Source: Planctomycetota bacterium (GTDB lineage Bacteria > Planctomycetota > Planctomycetia > Gemmatales > Gemmataceae). Taken from it: a stretch of 61,514 bases of DNA. Positions within the stretch are counted from its first letter, which is position 1, and each line of letters begins with the position of its first letter. Positions 17,335-26,149 of the stretch are shown here, one piece after another. The DNA lies in contig JAKBCS010000010.1 in assembly GCA_021807595.1 (NCBI GenBank), positions 1 to 61,514 of the forward strand, written 5' to 3'. A model generated the notes under the pieces. The model was given only the letters and a program-made list of their open reading frames with translations. It made no database searches and was not told the origin of the DNA. Both the position numbers and the translations under genes were made by a program.

Positions 17335-18120
17335 ATGCTCGTCTTGACTCGTCGTCTCGGTCAGAAAATCGTTATTCCCGACATTCAAACGACGATACAA
17401 ATCGTCGCCGTCAAACCCGGTGTGGTGCGTTTGGGCATCGAGGCCCCCGGACACGTCGGCGTCTACCGCGACGAATTGCTGCAACGTGCCGATTTCCAGC
17501 CGGCGGAGATGCGCGACGGTACTCCGTCCGAAAAGACGGCATCCGAACTCGCGCATCTGCTCAACAATCGGCTCAACGCCAACACGATCGGCTTGGCTCT
17601 GCTCCGCCGGCAGCTGGAACTCGGCCAAACCGGCGCGATGCTCGAGACACTCGACAAAATTGAAGCCAATCTTAGCAAGCTTCAAGAGCGCGTCGACCAC
17701 CTCGATACGGCTCTACCATCCGCTCCTCGCGGCAAGAAGCGGCGCGCGTTGGTGGTCGAAGACGATCGCAATGAGTGCGAGCTTTTGGCGGGCTTTCTCC
17801 GTTTAGCTGGGCTGGACGTATACACGGCCGGCGACGGTGCGGCCGCTCTCGATTATCTCAATCTTGAAGGCAAGCCGGACGTACTGTTTTTAGACATGAT
17901 CTTGCCGCGCTGCGATGGGCCGACGACCGTTCGCACCATTCGCCGCAATCCAGCCTACAAAGGTCTCCGCATTTATGGCGTGACTGGCGGTGCCGTCGAG
18001 CAATTCGGACTCAATGAGGGACCGAGCGGCATTGACCGCTGGTTCCGCAAGCCCCTCAACCCCGAAGCTATGCTTCGCGAGTTGGAACCGGCGCTTCGGC
18101 ACAACCCCGAAAAAGCATGA
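17335..18120 (+). CDS. CsrA-receiver fusion protein
   Basis: Residues 1-55 match CsrA/RsmA, the RNA-binding translational regulator: MLVLTRRLGQKIVI, then VVRLGIEAPGHVGVYRDELL, keeping the LTRR start and the RLGIEAP and VYR segments. Residues about 65-125 are helical (HLLNNRLNANTIGLALLRRQ) and resemble a dimerisation helix pair. Residues about 137-255 are a response-regulator receiver (ALVVEDDRNE, D187 in LFLDMILPRCDG, YGVTGG, FRKPLNPE). Phosphorylation could therefore gate mRNA binding. 261 residues; ATG with GGAAAGGA at good spacing. It precedes the Kai genes by 267 bp and may be their output or an unrelated neighbour. Confidence 0.88.
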   Translation: MLVLTRRLGQKIVIPDIQTTIQIVAVKPGVVRLGIEAPGHVGVYRDELLQRADFQPAEMRDGTPSEKTASELAHLLNNRLNANTIGLALLRRQLELGQTGAMLETLDKIEANLSKLQERVDHLDTALPSAPRGKKRRALVVEDDRNECELLAGFLRLAGLDVYTAGDGAAALDYLNLEGKPDVLFLDMILPRCDGPTTVRTIRRNPAYKGLRIYGVTGGAVEQFGLNEGPSGIDRWFRKPLNPEAMLRELEPALRHNPEKA

Positions 18121-18387
18121 GCTTTTCCATTCCACGATCCCAGCCCGCAGCGAGCGCGGGGGAGACTACTCCTCTCGTCACCGCCGCGGGTTGGGCAGGA
18201 TTCGCCCTCCTGGACAATCTCTACCCACCGGCCTATTAGTAACAGAGAATTTGCCACGCTTGCATTCGCATCATCGGCGAACGAGCGTCCGCACCCTGAA
18301 TGCGGTGAACCGAGAGCATCTCCACCCCATTGAAAACCGGGTCGAATTGATCCGGTAGTGGAATGGAAGTTGCAGGAGTTTATCGTC

Positions 18388-18831
18388 ATGATACAACACA
18401 AAAGCAACCCGTTTGGATTCCGACCCGCTACCGATTCCAGTAACCCTCCACTTAAAAGTAGCCGAGAGGGCGTGCGGGCTTCGCTGGTCCAATCGCGCTT
18501 TTCCAGCGGGCATGGTTCGGACAAGACGGCGGCCCATTTGCACGGAGATTTCGTCGATCGCTACAGTCTCTTGTTGGATCGAGCCGTGCATCGGCGCTTT
18601 GCTCCGGTCGATTTCACGCCTTCGACGGTGTTGAGCGACCTGAGCGAGGGTTTGGGGCAGCTTCGGGCCAGCGCGCGCGACGTGATCGAATTGCACGGTC
18701 GCGTACTCGAACGAAAGCTAGCCACTGCCTCGCCGGATTTACAGCGGGCCTATCTTGAGGAGGGTCATTTGCTGGTCCTCGAACTCATGGGACGGTTGCT
18801 TTCGTATTATCGTTCGGCATGTCTTTCGTAG
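18388..18831 (+). CDS. Small helical protein resembling KaiA C-terminal/RsbU N-terminal domain
   Basis: 147 residues with no assigned family by eye. Residues about 50-145 look all-helical: [18 protein letters not shown], then [16 protein letters not shown], then [17 protein letters not shown]. The spacing of the V-x-E-x-H motif, a variable loop and a final hydrophobic helix ending YRSA parallels the KaiA C-terminal domain (VLEIH...DVIAHLCEMYRRS, from memory) and the N-terminal domain of RsbU; these two are classed in one structural superfamily. It lies directly upstream of kaiB and kaiC, where cyanobacteria carry kaiA. The ATG at 18388 has GGAG 9 bases upstream; a GTG at 18358 is possible. 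Domain assignment is inference and was not computed. Confidence 0.6.
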   Translation: MIQHKSNPFGFRPATDSSNPPLKSSREGVRASLVQSRFSSGHGSDKTAAHLHGDFVDRYSLLLDRAVHRRFAPVDFTPSTVLSDLSEGLGQLRASARDVIELHGRVLERKLATASPDLQRAYLEEGHLLVLELMGRLLSYYRSACLS

Positions 18832-18944
18832 TCGAGACTGCTGGGACGGAGGAGAGCGTTTGGCTTTGCCCTTGCGTCTCCGGCTCTTCTACTTGCGTTG
18901 GATGGCGGAGTGGGAAGCGAGGAGGCGCACCGAGGGAAGAAGGA

Positions 18945-19271
18945 ATGAGTTTCTATCTACTAAAACTTTACGTTACCGGCCAAACGCCGCGCTCGCGTCG
19001 GGCGATTGAGAACCTGCGCCGCATCTGCGACGAGGAACTGCGCGGCCAATACGAAATGCACGTTATCGACGTATTGGATCGGCCACAACTTGCCGAGGAC
19101 GAAAAGATATTGGCCACTCCCACGGTGGTCAAGGAATTACCCATGCCCATGCGCCGCATCATCGGCGATTTGTCGGACGCCGACAAGGTGCTTCTGGGGC
19201 TAGATCTGCAATCGTGTCAATTGCGGAGCGACACCGCAACTCGAAAGGAGGAAGGCGTTGACCTGGCATAA
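18945..19271 (+). CDS. kaiB: Circadian oscillator-type protein KaiB
   Basis: Thioredoxin-like KaiB of 108 residues. The sequence follows cyanobacterial KaiB closely: [39 protein letters not shown], and [20 protein letters not shown]. KaiB changes fold and binds phosphorylated KaiC in the cyanobacterial clock. The C-terminus lacks the long acidic tail. The ATG at 18945 follows a purine-rich GAGGGAAGAAGGA. It overlaps kaiC by 14 bases, so the two are translationally coupled. Confidence 0.95.
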   Translation: MSFYLLKLYVTGQTPRSRRAIENLRRICDEELRGQYEMHVIDVLDRPQLAEDEKILATPTVVKELPMPMRRIIGDLSDADKVLLGLDLQSCQLRSDTATRKEEGVDLA

Positions 19272-20829
19272 CCAACGCACTGCTGTCGCCAAGCTCGCAA
19301 CCGGAGTTCCTGGCTTCGATTTAATCGGTTATGGAGGGTTGCCCGAAGGGCGTTCGACGCTGTTATCGGGTACTTCCGGCAGTGCCAAGACCGTTTTCGC
19401 TTGTCAGTTTTTGGCGGAGGGTATACGCCGCGGTCAAACGGGTGTTTTTGTCACCTTTGAAGAAAGCCCCGAGGCCATTCGCAAGAACATGGAGGGGTTC
19501 AATTGGAACATCCCCGCGTGGGAGGCGGAAGGGAAATGGGCTTTCGTCGACGTGTCTCCCCATCCGGGGCAAGAGACGATTGTCAGCGGAAATTACGACT
19601 TGAACGCGCTCTTGGTGCGGATCGAAAACGCGGTGCGCAAGACGGGGGCGCGGCGGATGTCGCTGGATTCGTTGGGAGGAATCTTCGCTCAACTCGGCGA
19701 TAGTGGTACCGTGCGCAACGAACTGTTCCGCATCGTGAGCGCCCTTAAAAAGATGGGCGTCACCTCGATCATCACCGCCGAGCGCACGGAAGAGTACGGA
19801 CAAGTCTCGCGCTATGGCATCGAAGAGTTCGTCACCGACAACGTAATCATTCTACGCAACGGCTTGGAGCAAGAGAAACGGCGACGGACTATCGAGATCC
19901 TCAAATTTCGCGGAGCGCCTCACCAGAAAGGCGAGTATCCCTTCACGGTCAGCCCCAATCAAGGCGTGGTCGTGATTCCCCTGTCGGCCATCGAACTGAC
20001 GCAGAAATCGACGGACATGCGCATCCGTTCGGGTGTGCCGGAATTGGATCGCATGTGCGGAGGCGGCTTCTTCCGCGACTCCATCGTCCTGCTGTCCGGA
20101 GCCACGGGTACCGGCAAAACGCTGGTGACCACCAGCTTCATCGCGGGCGGCGTCGAGTCGGGAGAACGCTGCTTATTGTTTGCGTTCGAGGAAAGCCGCG
20201 ATCAACTCTTCCGCAATGCCACCGGCTGGGGCGTCGATTTCGAGAAAATGGAAGAAGTCGGCAATCTCAAGGTTGTTTGCGAGTATCCCGAAACCGGCAG
20301 CCTCGAAGATCATCTCATCGCCATGAAGGCGGTGGTGGACGAATTCAAACCGCAACGCATTGCCATCGACAGCCTGTCGGCCTTGGAGCGCGTGGCCACC
20401 GTCAAGAGTTTTCGAGAGTTTGCCATCGGCCTTACCTCGTACATCAAGGACAAAAATGTCGCGGGACTGTTCACCGCGACTTCCTCAAGCCTGCTGGGCG
20501 GTTCCTCTGTAACGGAAACGCACATCTCCACCATCACCGACACCATTATTCTCCTCCGCTATGTGGAGATGCACGGCGAGATGCGGCGAGGCGTTACCGT
20601 TCTCAAGATGCGCGGTTCGACGCACGAAAAGAATATCCGCGAGTTCACCATCGACGGCAACGGCATGCACGTCGGCAAGCCATTCCGCAACATTTCCGGC
20701 ATCCTATCGGGCCATTTCATCCATCGACCTCAAGACGAAATGGATCGCCTGCGCGAAATGTTCAAAGAAGACGCGGACGGAGTCGCCCAAACGCTGAACA
20801 TTCCAGGCGCAGGAGATCGGGGGCGATGA
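19258..20829 (+). CDS. kaiC: Circadian oscillator-type ATPase/kinase KaiC
   Basis: Double RecA-type ATPase of 523 residues. CI: Walker A GTSGSAKT at 38-45 and the catalytic Glu pair in [21 protein letters not shown] and [10 protein letters not shown]. The autophosphorylation pair is kept as [13 protein letters not shown] with S424 and T425, equivalent to S431 and T432 of Synechococcus KaiC. An A-loop-like NISGILSG and a tail of about 40 residues follow; in cyanobacteria KaiA binds there. The start is a TTG at 19258 inside kaiB, supported by a strong AAAGGAGG 7 bases upstream. It forms one unit with kaiB and the downstream histidine kinase. Confidence 0.96.
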   Translation: MTWHNQRTAVAKLATGVPGFDLIGYGGLPEGRSTLLSGTSGSAKTVFACQFLAEGIRRGQTGVFVTFEESPEAIRKNMEGFNWNIPAWEAEGKWAFVDVSPHPGQETIVSGNYDLNALLVRIENAVRKTGARRMSLDSLGGIFAQLGDSGTVRNELFRIVSALKKMGVTSIITAERTEEYGQVSRYGIEEFVTDNVIILRNGLEQEKRRRTIEILKFRGAPHQKGEYPFTVSPNQGVVVIPLSAIELTQKSTDMRIRSGVPELDRMCGGGFFRDSIVLLSGATGTGKTLVTTSFIAGGVESGERCLLFAFEESRDQLFRNATGWGVDFEKMEEVGNLKVVCEYPETGSLEDHLIAMKAVVDEFKPQRIAIDSLSALERVATVKSFREFAIGLTSYIKDKNVAGLFTATSSSLLGGSSVTETHISTITDTIILLRYVEMHGEMRRGVTVLKMRGSTHEKNIREFTIDGNGMHVGKPFRNISGILSGHFIHRPQDEMDRLREMFKEDADGVAQTLNIPGAGDRGR

Positions 20830-20856
20830 AACGGGCCAAGGCGAGGGAAACCGGCA

Positions 20857-22335
20857 ATGTTGGAGATGTACCAGCGCGCTTTGGCCGTCAGCGAGGCGCG
20901 CTATCACAACTTGATCGAAAAGATCGCCGATGGCGTGGTTGTTGTCTCCTCGGAAGGCGTTATCCTCTACGTCAATCCAGCAGCGGAGTGCCTGTTGCGC
21001 CATCCGGCCGAAGAACTGATTGGAACCTGGTTCGGGAGACCGTTGGCCTCCGGCGAAACGGTGGAAATCGAACTGCGGCCGAATACGCGCCCGTACTTGG
21101 CGCAGGGTGAGGGTGATCCCTCGCCGCCCGCGACGAATTATCGAATCGCCGAGATGCGGGTCGTGGAGATCGTTTGGGATCGACAACCCGCCTATTTGGC
21201 CGCGCTGCGCGACGTGACCGAACGGAAGGAAGCCGTCCGTCGCCGCGACGAATTTTTGGCCATGCTGGCCCACGAACTACGCAATCCCCTCGCGCCCATT
21301 CTGAGCGCCGTTCACTTCATGCACCAGCGCGGCTTGCCCACCGCCGAACTCGAAGAAGCGTGCGCCGTCATCGAACGACAGAGCCAACACCTCGTTCGCA
21401 TCTTGGACGATCTCCTCGATCTGTCTCGGGTGACGCACGGTAAGATCGACTTGCGCAAACAACCGATTGATCTTCGGACGCTTCTCGCCGATGCCGTTCG
21501 AGCCAGCCGCAATCTGGCGGAGGCGAGAAATCTCCAATTGACGACCGACGTGCCCACCGAGACGCTGTGGGTCGAGGCGGACCCGACGCGCATGACACAA
21601 GTGATCGTCAACTTGCTTAATAATGCGACAAAGTACACGCCGCCGGGCGGTCGCATTGAGGCGACGCTTCGCTCGGACGATTCCCAAGCGATCCTGTCGG
21701 TCAAAGACACTGGGGTAGGCATTCCCGAAGTAGAACGGATCAGTATTTTCGATTTGTTCGCACAATTGCACGTCTCGTTGGATCGAACGGAAGGGGGATT
21801 GGGCATCGGCTTGACTCTGGCTCAGAGGATCGTGGAATTGCACGGCGGCACGATTGAGGCCCAGAGCGAGGGGGAGGGAAAAGGCAGCGAATTTATCGTT
21901 CGTCTGCCGCGCCGCCAACCGCCCTTGCTTCTTGCTGCGGCTCCAATCCTACCCCCGCCAAAGAAACCTTTCGTGCCTCGGAACATCTTCCTCGTCGAGG
22001 ACAACGACGACAATCGAGAGATGCTGCGCAATTTGTTGCTCGCGTGGGGACATCGAGTCGAAGGGGTGGGGAATGGATTGCAAGGGCTAGAACTCATGCG
22101 CCACAGTTTTGCCGAAGTCGCGCTGATCGATCTCGGTTTGCCCGGCATGGACGGCTACGAATTGGCTCGCCAAGTTCGCAAACTCCCGAGAGGAGACGCG
22201 ATTCGACTGATCGCTCTTACCGGCTACGGCCAGCCGGAGGATCGCCGCCGCGCCATACAGGCGGGCTTCGACTTCCATCTCGTCAAGCCGGTCGATCTTC
22301 ATAAACTCCAGCAGTACCTCGCCGAGATGCCTTGA
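20857..22335 (+). CDS. PAS-histidine kinase-receiver hybrid
   Basis: Predicted cytoplasmic hybrid kinase of 492 residues, no membrane segments. PAS domain at about 8-125 (IADGVVVVSSEGVILYVNPA), DHp helix with H139 (FLAMLAHELRNPLAPIL), ATPase with VNLLNNATKYT, VKDTGVGIP and GGLGIGLTLA, and a C-terminal receiver with D425 (LIDLGLPGMDGY). It begins 27 bp after kaiC, so it is probably co-transcribed and may read KaiC state, as SasA does in cyanobacteria; it lacks SasA's KaiB-like sensor. The CsrA-receiver protein is a possible phosphate acceptor. An ATG at 20826 is out of frame; 20857 has GAGGGA upstream. Confidence 0.93.
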   Translation: MLEMYQRALAVSEARYHNLIEKIADGVVVVSSEGVILYVNPAAECLLRHPAEELIGTWFGRPLASGETVEIELRPNTRPYLAQGEGDPSPPATNYRIAEMRVVEIVWDRQPAYLAALRDVTERKEAVRRRDEFLAMLAHELRNPLAPILSAVHFMHQRGLPTAELEEACAVIERQSQHLVRILDDLLDLSRVTHGKIDLRKQPIDLRTLLADAVRASRNLAEARNLQLTTDVPTETLWVEADPTRMTQVIVNLLNNATKYTPPGGRIEATLRSDDSQAILSVKDTGVGIPEVERISIFDLFAQLHVSLDRTEGGLGIGLTLAQRIVELHGGTIEAQSEGEGKGSEFIVRLPRRQPPLLLAAAPILPPPKKPFVPRNIFLVEDNDDNREMLRNLLLAWGHRVEGVGNGLQGLELMRHSFAEVALIDLGLPGMDGYELARQVRKLPRGDAIRLIALTGYGQPEDRRRAIQAGFDFHLVKPVDLHKLQQYLAEMP

Positions 22336-22366
22336 GCCTCCGGCGAGGCACTCGGTTCACCGGCAC

Positions 22367-22756
22367 CTATTTATCCCAGCCATAAATCATCAGAGCGAGA
22401 CCGAGCCATTGCAGCAGCGTGGCTGCCACGCTCAGAAGGACCGACGCTTTGGCGCGATTGCGCGCGGATCGGTCGTCACCCACCCCGCGCACGGCGCGCC
22501 AGCCATAAAACATTCCGAGAGGGCCTAACACTAGACCGAAGCCCGGCAGCAGCGACCACAGAGCCAAACGATACGCATGCCAAGCGGTCGGATGGTTGCT
22601 TTCGACCGCAGTCTCGCTGGGGTCGTCGCTCCGCCGTCGTCCATTGGACCGCCGAGACGGCCGAGACGGCTTCTTTTCGGAAGAAAGTGGACTTCCACAA
22701 GCGGCGCAAGCGACGGCTTCGGCAGTGTTCGCAGCGTGACAGGCCGGACAATCCAT
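22367..22756 (-). CDS. Zinc-ribbon plus membrane protein
   Basis: 129 residues. N-terminal zinc ribbon CPACHAANTAEAVACAACG (two CxxC pairs at residues 3-21), a basic linker, then two hydrophobic segments (LWSLLPGFGLVLGPLGMFYGW and ASVLLSVAATLLQWLGLALMIYGW), as in DUF4190-like small membrane proteins. Function unknown. It converges on the hybrid kinase gene with a 31-bp gap. Confidence 0.75.
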   Translation of the reverse strand: MDCPACHAANTAEAVACAACGSPLSSEKKPSRPSRRSNGRRRSDDPSETAVESNHPTAWHAYRLALWSLLPGFGLVLGPLGMFYGWRAVRGVGDDRSARNRAKASVLLSVAATLLQWLGLALMIYGWDK

Positions 22757-22884
22757 AAAATCCGAAGTACAAAGGAGAGGAAGGTGGTTCCAACACCGTT
22801 GGGCGACGCGCTCGCCGCTCCTGGGTAGGGTGTTATACGTCCTTCTCTGGTTTTCGTCATTTTACGCTTCGTACTTGGCCTGGG

Positions 22885-23282
22885 GTGTTCGATTTTGTGC
22901 GCTACCGTCCGAGCTTCGACGAATTTGTCGCTCTAATCCGTTCTTCCTCTGACCCCGTAGGCTTGGTGCCCGTCTGCGCCAACACGCTGACGCCGGTGAG
23001 CGCCTTCTGCAAGTTCCAAGAGGGCGATCGTTCGTTCCCGTTCGAGAGCGTCATCGGCGGCGAACGTCTGCCGCATTCGCCGCCGGACGATCGCGGCTTA
23101 CCCGATCTCTGTTTCGCCTTCTACGATCGCACGGTGATTTTCGACCACATCAACAAAACCGTGGCAGTGGTGGCGCATGCGCACATCGATCCAGAGAACC
23201 TGCACGGCTGTTACGAAGCCGCGTGCGAGCGCGTGGATCGCTTGGTCGAACGCTTCCAACAAGGCGACGGCTCCCTTCCGCT
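22885..23282 (+). pseudogene. trpE remnant (anthranilate synthase component I, N-terminal piece)
   Basis: Residues 1-130 of this open frame follow the N-terminal domain of TrpE: LVPVCANTLTPVSAFCKFQ, FPFESVIGGER, then DLCFAFYDRTVIFDHINKTV and AACERVDRLVERF. The middle of that domain, normally about 90 residues between GGER and the LPD segment, is missing without breaking the frame, and the whole chorismate-utilising catalytic domain is absent. The frame then runs through repeat copy B to a stop at 23574. It is best read as a decayed trpE truncated by, or next to, the repeat. Confidence 0.75.
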
Positions 23283-23511
23283 CCAACGCCGGTCACCGAC
23301 GGGTGACAGCGGCAGACGGCGCATCGCCGACGACGGAGGCACTTCGAGGGAAGGAACGGCCATACCGAGAGTGCGGGAATTGGCCTCGGCCCGCTCGCTC
23401 GGGGCGTTCGTCATCGGTAGACGACTCCGGCATCGAAGATACCGACGCCTGGGAAGCCAACGCAACCAGTTGCGACAAAGTGTACTTCGAGCCGCGAACG
23501 AATCAACCCCA
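23283..23511 (+). repeat. Dispersed 230-bp repeat, copy B
   Basis: Same orientation as copy A at 16803-17030, with the same blocks in the same order and the same right end, AATCAACCCC. It directly abuts the trpE remnant and stops 59 bp before the start of the next plus-strand gene. Confidence 0.75.
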
Positions 23512-23570
23512 TTACGCCGCCCCGAATCGACCTTGACGTTCGGGCAAATGCCTCTTATATCCCCGACGCC

Positions 23571-24719
23571 ATGAAAACGAATGCGATAAACCTGATGTTG
23601 GTGGCGGCGCTGGCGGGCTGGGACGGCACGAACGTCCGCGCGGCCGAGGCCCCACCGTCTTCTTCTCCTAGAAAAGTACTCATTCTTAAAAATGAGTATA
23701 CGATGGAGGGCGACATCGAGCGGGTTGAGAATCGCTACCGCGTGCGCGGAAAGGGCGGCGAGACGTGGGTTCCCGCCGACCGCGTGCGCGCCGTGGTTCC
23801 CACCCTGACGGATGCCTACGCCTATCTGCGCAAGCGGACCAATCTCGACGATGCGGACGAGCGCTTGTGGTTGGCGCGCTGGTGTTTCGCCAACAATCTC
23901 CCCGAGCAGGGGATGTCCGAATTGCAAACGGCCGCCCGATTGCGGCCCGATCACGCCGAGACACGCCGCTTGTTGCTCTATTGGCAACAAGCGGTCTCGA
24001 AGCCGGTGAAGCCGGTGGAGGCGGCGTCCGCGAAGCCATCGACCGAGGCCGAGGAGTTGCCTCCCGTCGAGGTGACCACGGATTCCTTGGGTCTATTCGT
24101 CACCCGCGTGCAGCCGATTTTAATGAACGCATGCGCGCGCTGTCATGCCTCGGGTCGAGGGGGCGATTTTCATCTCACCCAAGTTTACGACGACGGCATC
24201 GGGAATCGCCGTTCGATGGAGAAGAATCTTGCGGCCGTTATCAAGCAAGTCGATCTCAAGCGACCCCAGGCAAGCCGGTTCCTGATCAAAGCCATCAGCG
24301 ACCACGCCCATGCCGGACAAGCTCCGATCCGCGATCGACAGGCTCCTCCCTATCGCGCGCTGGAGCAATGGGTCAAGCTGACCGTGGCCAACAATCCCCA
24401 TTTGAACGGTCGCGAGGCCCGATCTGCGCCCACGCCCGCTGGCGTAAAGGATAAGCAGACCAAGAGCGAAGAAGAATCGGAGTGGGGGGCCGACGCGCGG
24501 ACAGCGACGCACAATCCGGACGCGCCGTCGCCTTTGCCTCTGCCACAAACCGCGCCCAACCCCAGCAAGGGAACCACGCCGACTTTGCCTGCCTCCATGC
24601 CCTTGATGGTCGATCCGTACGATCCAGAGTTATTCAATCGCAAGATGCACCCGGAGACGAACGAACCCAATCCACCCAAAGGAAGCCCTCGGCCCGGTAT
24701 GCAGGATACGAACGAATGA
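23571..24719 (+). CDS. Secreted protein with a c-type-cytochrome-like CARCH motif
   Basis: 382 residues with an N-terminal signal peptide ending near VRAAEA. Residues 35-140 contain a small beta domain and TPR-like helices (GMSELQTAARLRPDHAETRRLLLYW). Residues about 165-270 contain LFVTRVQPILMNACARCHASG, a heme-type CxxCH, in the setting used by planctomycete PSCyt proteins. The C-terminal 100 residues are Pro-rich and look disordered. Heme attachment is possible but unproven. It overlaps the next gene by ATGA, so the two are coupled. Confidence 0.75.
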   Translation: MKTNAINLMLVAALAGWDGTNVRAAEAPPSSSPRKVLILKNEYTMEGDIERVENRYRVRGKGGETWVPADRVRAVVPTLTDAYAYLRKRTNLDDADERLWLARWCFANNLPEQGMSELQTAARLRPDHAETRRLLLYWQQAVSKPVKPVEAASAKPSTEAEELPPVEVTTDSLGLFVTRVQPILMNACARCHASGRGGDFHLTQVYDDGIGNRRSMEKNLAAVIKQVDLKRPQASRFLIKAISDHAHAGQAPIRDRQAPPYRALEQWVKLTVANNPHLNGREARSAPTPAGVKDKQTKSEEESEWGADARTATHNPDAPSPLPLPQTAPNPSKGTTPTLPASMPLMVDPYDPELFNRKMHPETNEPNPPKGSPRPGMQDTNE

Positions 24720-26149
24720 ACGCGCGATCTCTTTCACCCCGACTCTCCGAGCGCTACCGGCGCTGGCGGGGCAAATCGACATACAAAGACTATGCTCATC
24801 GTTATTGTATACAATTGGCGCTCGCCGTCTGGCTGATCCTCGCCGCGGCGGTCGCGGTGCGGACCTTCGCACGCCCGATCAGTCATACCGTCTTCCCCAT
24901 CTTTGCAACCAGCGCGTCCCATTGGTGGAGCGATCTATCGTTGTACGAGTTGTACCCGGGACTCGATCGGTTTCGCTACCCGCCGATTTTCGCTTTGTTC
25001 GTGACGCCGTTCGGCTCGTTGGGCTTCACGATGGGCGGGATGCTCTGGAGTTGGCTGAGCATGGGGGTTTTCGTCGCCGGGCTATGGCGCTATGCGCACG
25101 ATGTGATTCCATCCTCGTGGACGCGAGGACGCCTCGCGCTGTTTTTAACGCTCGGCGCGGCGGGAGCGCTCCGCGGATTGTGGAACGCGCAGAGCAACGC
25201 GCTGATGGTGGGGTTCCTTTTATTAGGAGCGTCGGCGCTGGCGCGCGCCGTCTCTCGTCGAATCGCCCCTTCCCGCGATTGGTGGTGGGCAGCGTTCCTT
25301 CTGGCAGTGCCGGTTTGTCTTAAATTCACCCCTTTGGCTCCCGTATTGTTACTCGTCGCCCTTTGGCCGAGACAACTGGCGGGGCGAATGCTCGTCGTCG
25401 CGGCAGGGCTTGTGTTGTTGCCGTTTCTCACGCGCCCGCCGCACGTTGTCTTGTTTCAATACCGCGAATGGATCGACAATCTCATCGCTTCGGGGAGTGT
25501 GCGGTGGACCGGTTTTCGAGACGGTTGGACGATTTGGGTCGTACTGCGTTCTCAACTCGGCCTCGCGCCGAAGCAGATCGACTTGGGCGAGCCGTTGCAT
25601 TCGTCGGTCTATCGCGCGATTCAACTGGGAACGGCAGTCGGCGTTCTCGTCTGGTGTGTGTGGCAAAAAAGCCGCGCTCGACAATTCCAATGGGGATCGC
25701 GTTGGGCGCTTCATGTGACGCTGAGCATGGGGTTGACGTGGTTGATGCTTTTCGGCCCGGCCATCGAACACGCCACCTATGTGTTTCTCGCTCCGCCCTT
25801 GATTTGGGCATTGTTGGAGCCTGATGTCTGGCCCCGCGGACGCCGACTCGTTTGGCTGGCATTCGCGCTCGTCATGGTTCTCGGTTGGGGCGCGATCGCA
25901 CGCTCGGTTACTCCGCTGTCGCCGCTGATTCTGACCGCGCTGCCGGTCGGCAGCGCGGTCTTCGCGCTGTGGTTGATCGGCTACGCGGCGAATCGTCCAT
26001 CGACGCGCGGAGCATCAATACCCGCGCGAGAGGTAGTGGAGCGAAGCCAAGCCCAGTGGGTGAACCGGGAAGTTTTGCTTCGCTCCGCTCCCGTCGCTCC
26101 TGTAGTCGCGGCGGAGAGGAGAAGCCGAGAGTTCAATTCTTTACCTTAA
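24716..26149 (+). CDS. GT87-like (DUF2029) integral membrane glycosyltransferase
   Basis: 477 residues with about nine to ten membrane segments. The first loop after TM1 holds HWWSDLSLYELYPGLDRFRYPPIFALFVTPF, the pattern of DUF2029/GT87 polyprenyl-phosphate-sugar mannosyltransferases (GT-C fold), in which the loop carries the catalytic aspartate. Later LWNAQSNALMVGFLLLGA and LKFTPLAPVLLLVALW match the family. The start ATG at 24716 overlaps the preceding stop by ATGA; upstream in-frame codons lie inside that gene. Its 3' end overlaps the convergent DUF1080 gene by 17 bp. Confidence 0.85.
   Translation: MNARSLSPRLSERYRRWRGKSTYKDYAHRYCIQLALAVWLILAAAVAVRTFARPISHTVFPIFATSASHWWSDLSLYELYPGLDRFRYPPIFALFVTPFGSLGFTMGGMLWSWLSMGVFVAGLWRYAHDVIPSSWTRGRLALFLTLGAAGALRGLWNAQSNALMVGFLLLGASALARAVSRRIAPSRDWWWAAFLLAVPVCLKFTPLAPVLLLVALWPRQLAGRMLVVAAGLVLLPFLTRPPHVVLFQYREWIDNLIASGSVRWTGFRDGWTIWVVLRSQLGLAPKQIDLGEPLHSSVYRAIQLGTAVGVLVWCVWQKSRARQFQWGSRWALHVTLSMGLTWLMLFGPAIEHATYVFLAPPLIWALLEPDVWPRGRRLVWLAFALVMVLGWGAIARSVTPLSPLILTALPVGSAVFALWLIGYAANRPSTRGASIPAREVVERSQAQWVNREVLLRSAPVAPVVAAERRSREFNSLP

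Noticed and set aside
22885-23574. Functional TrpE or a new short chorismate enzyme
   Set aside because: The catalytic chorismate-binding domain is missing and the last 100 codons are repeat sequence.
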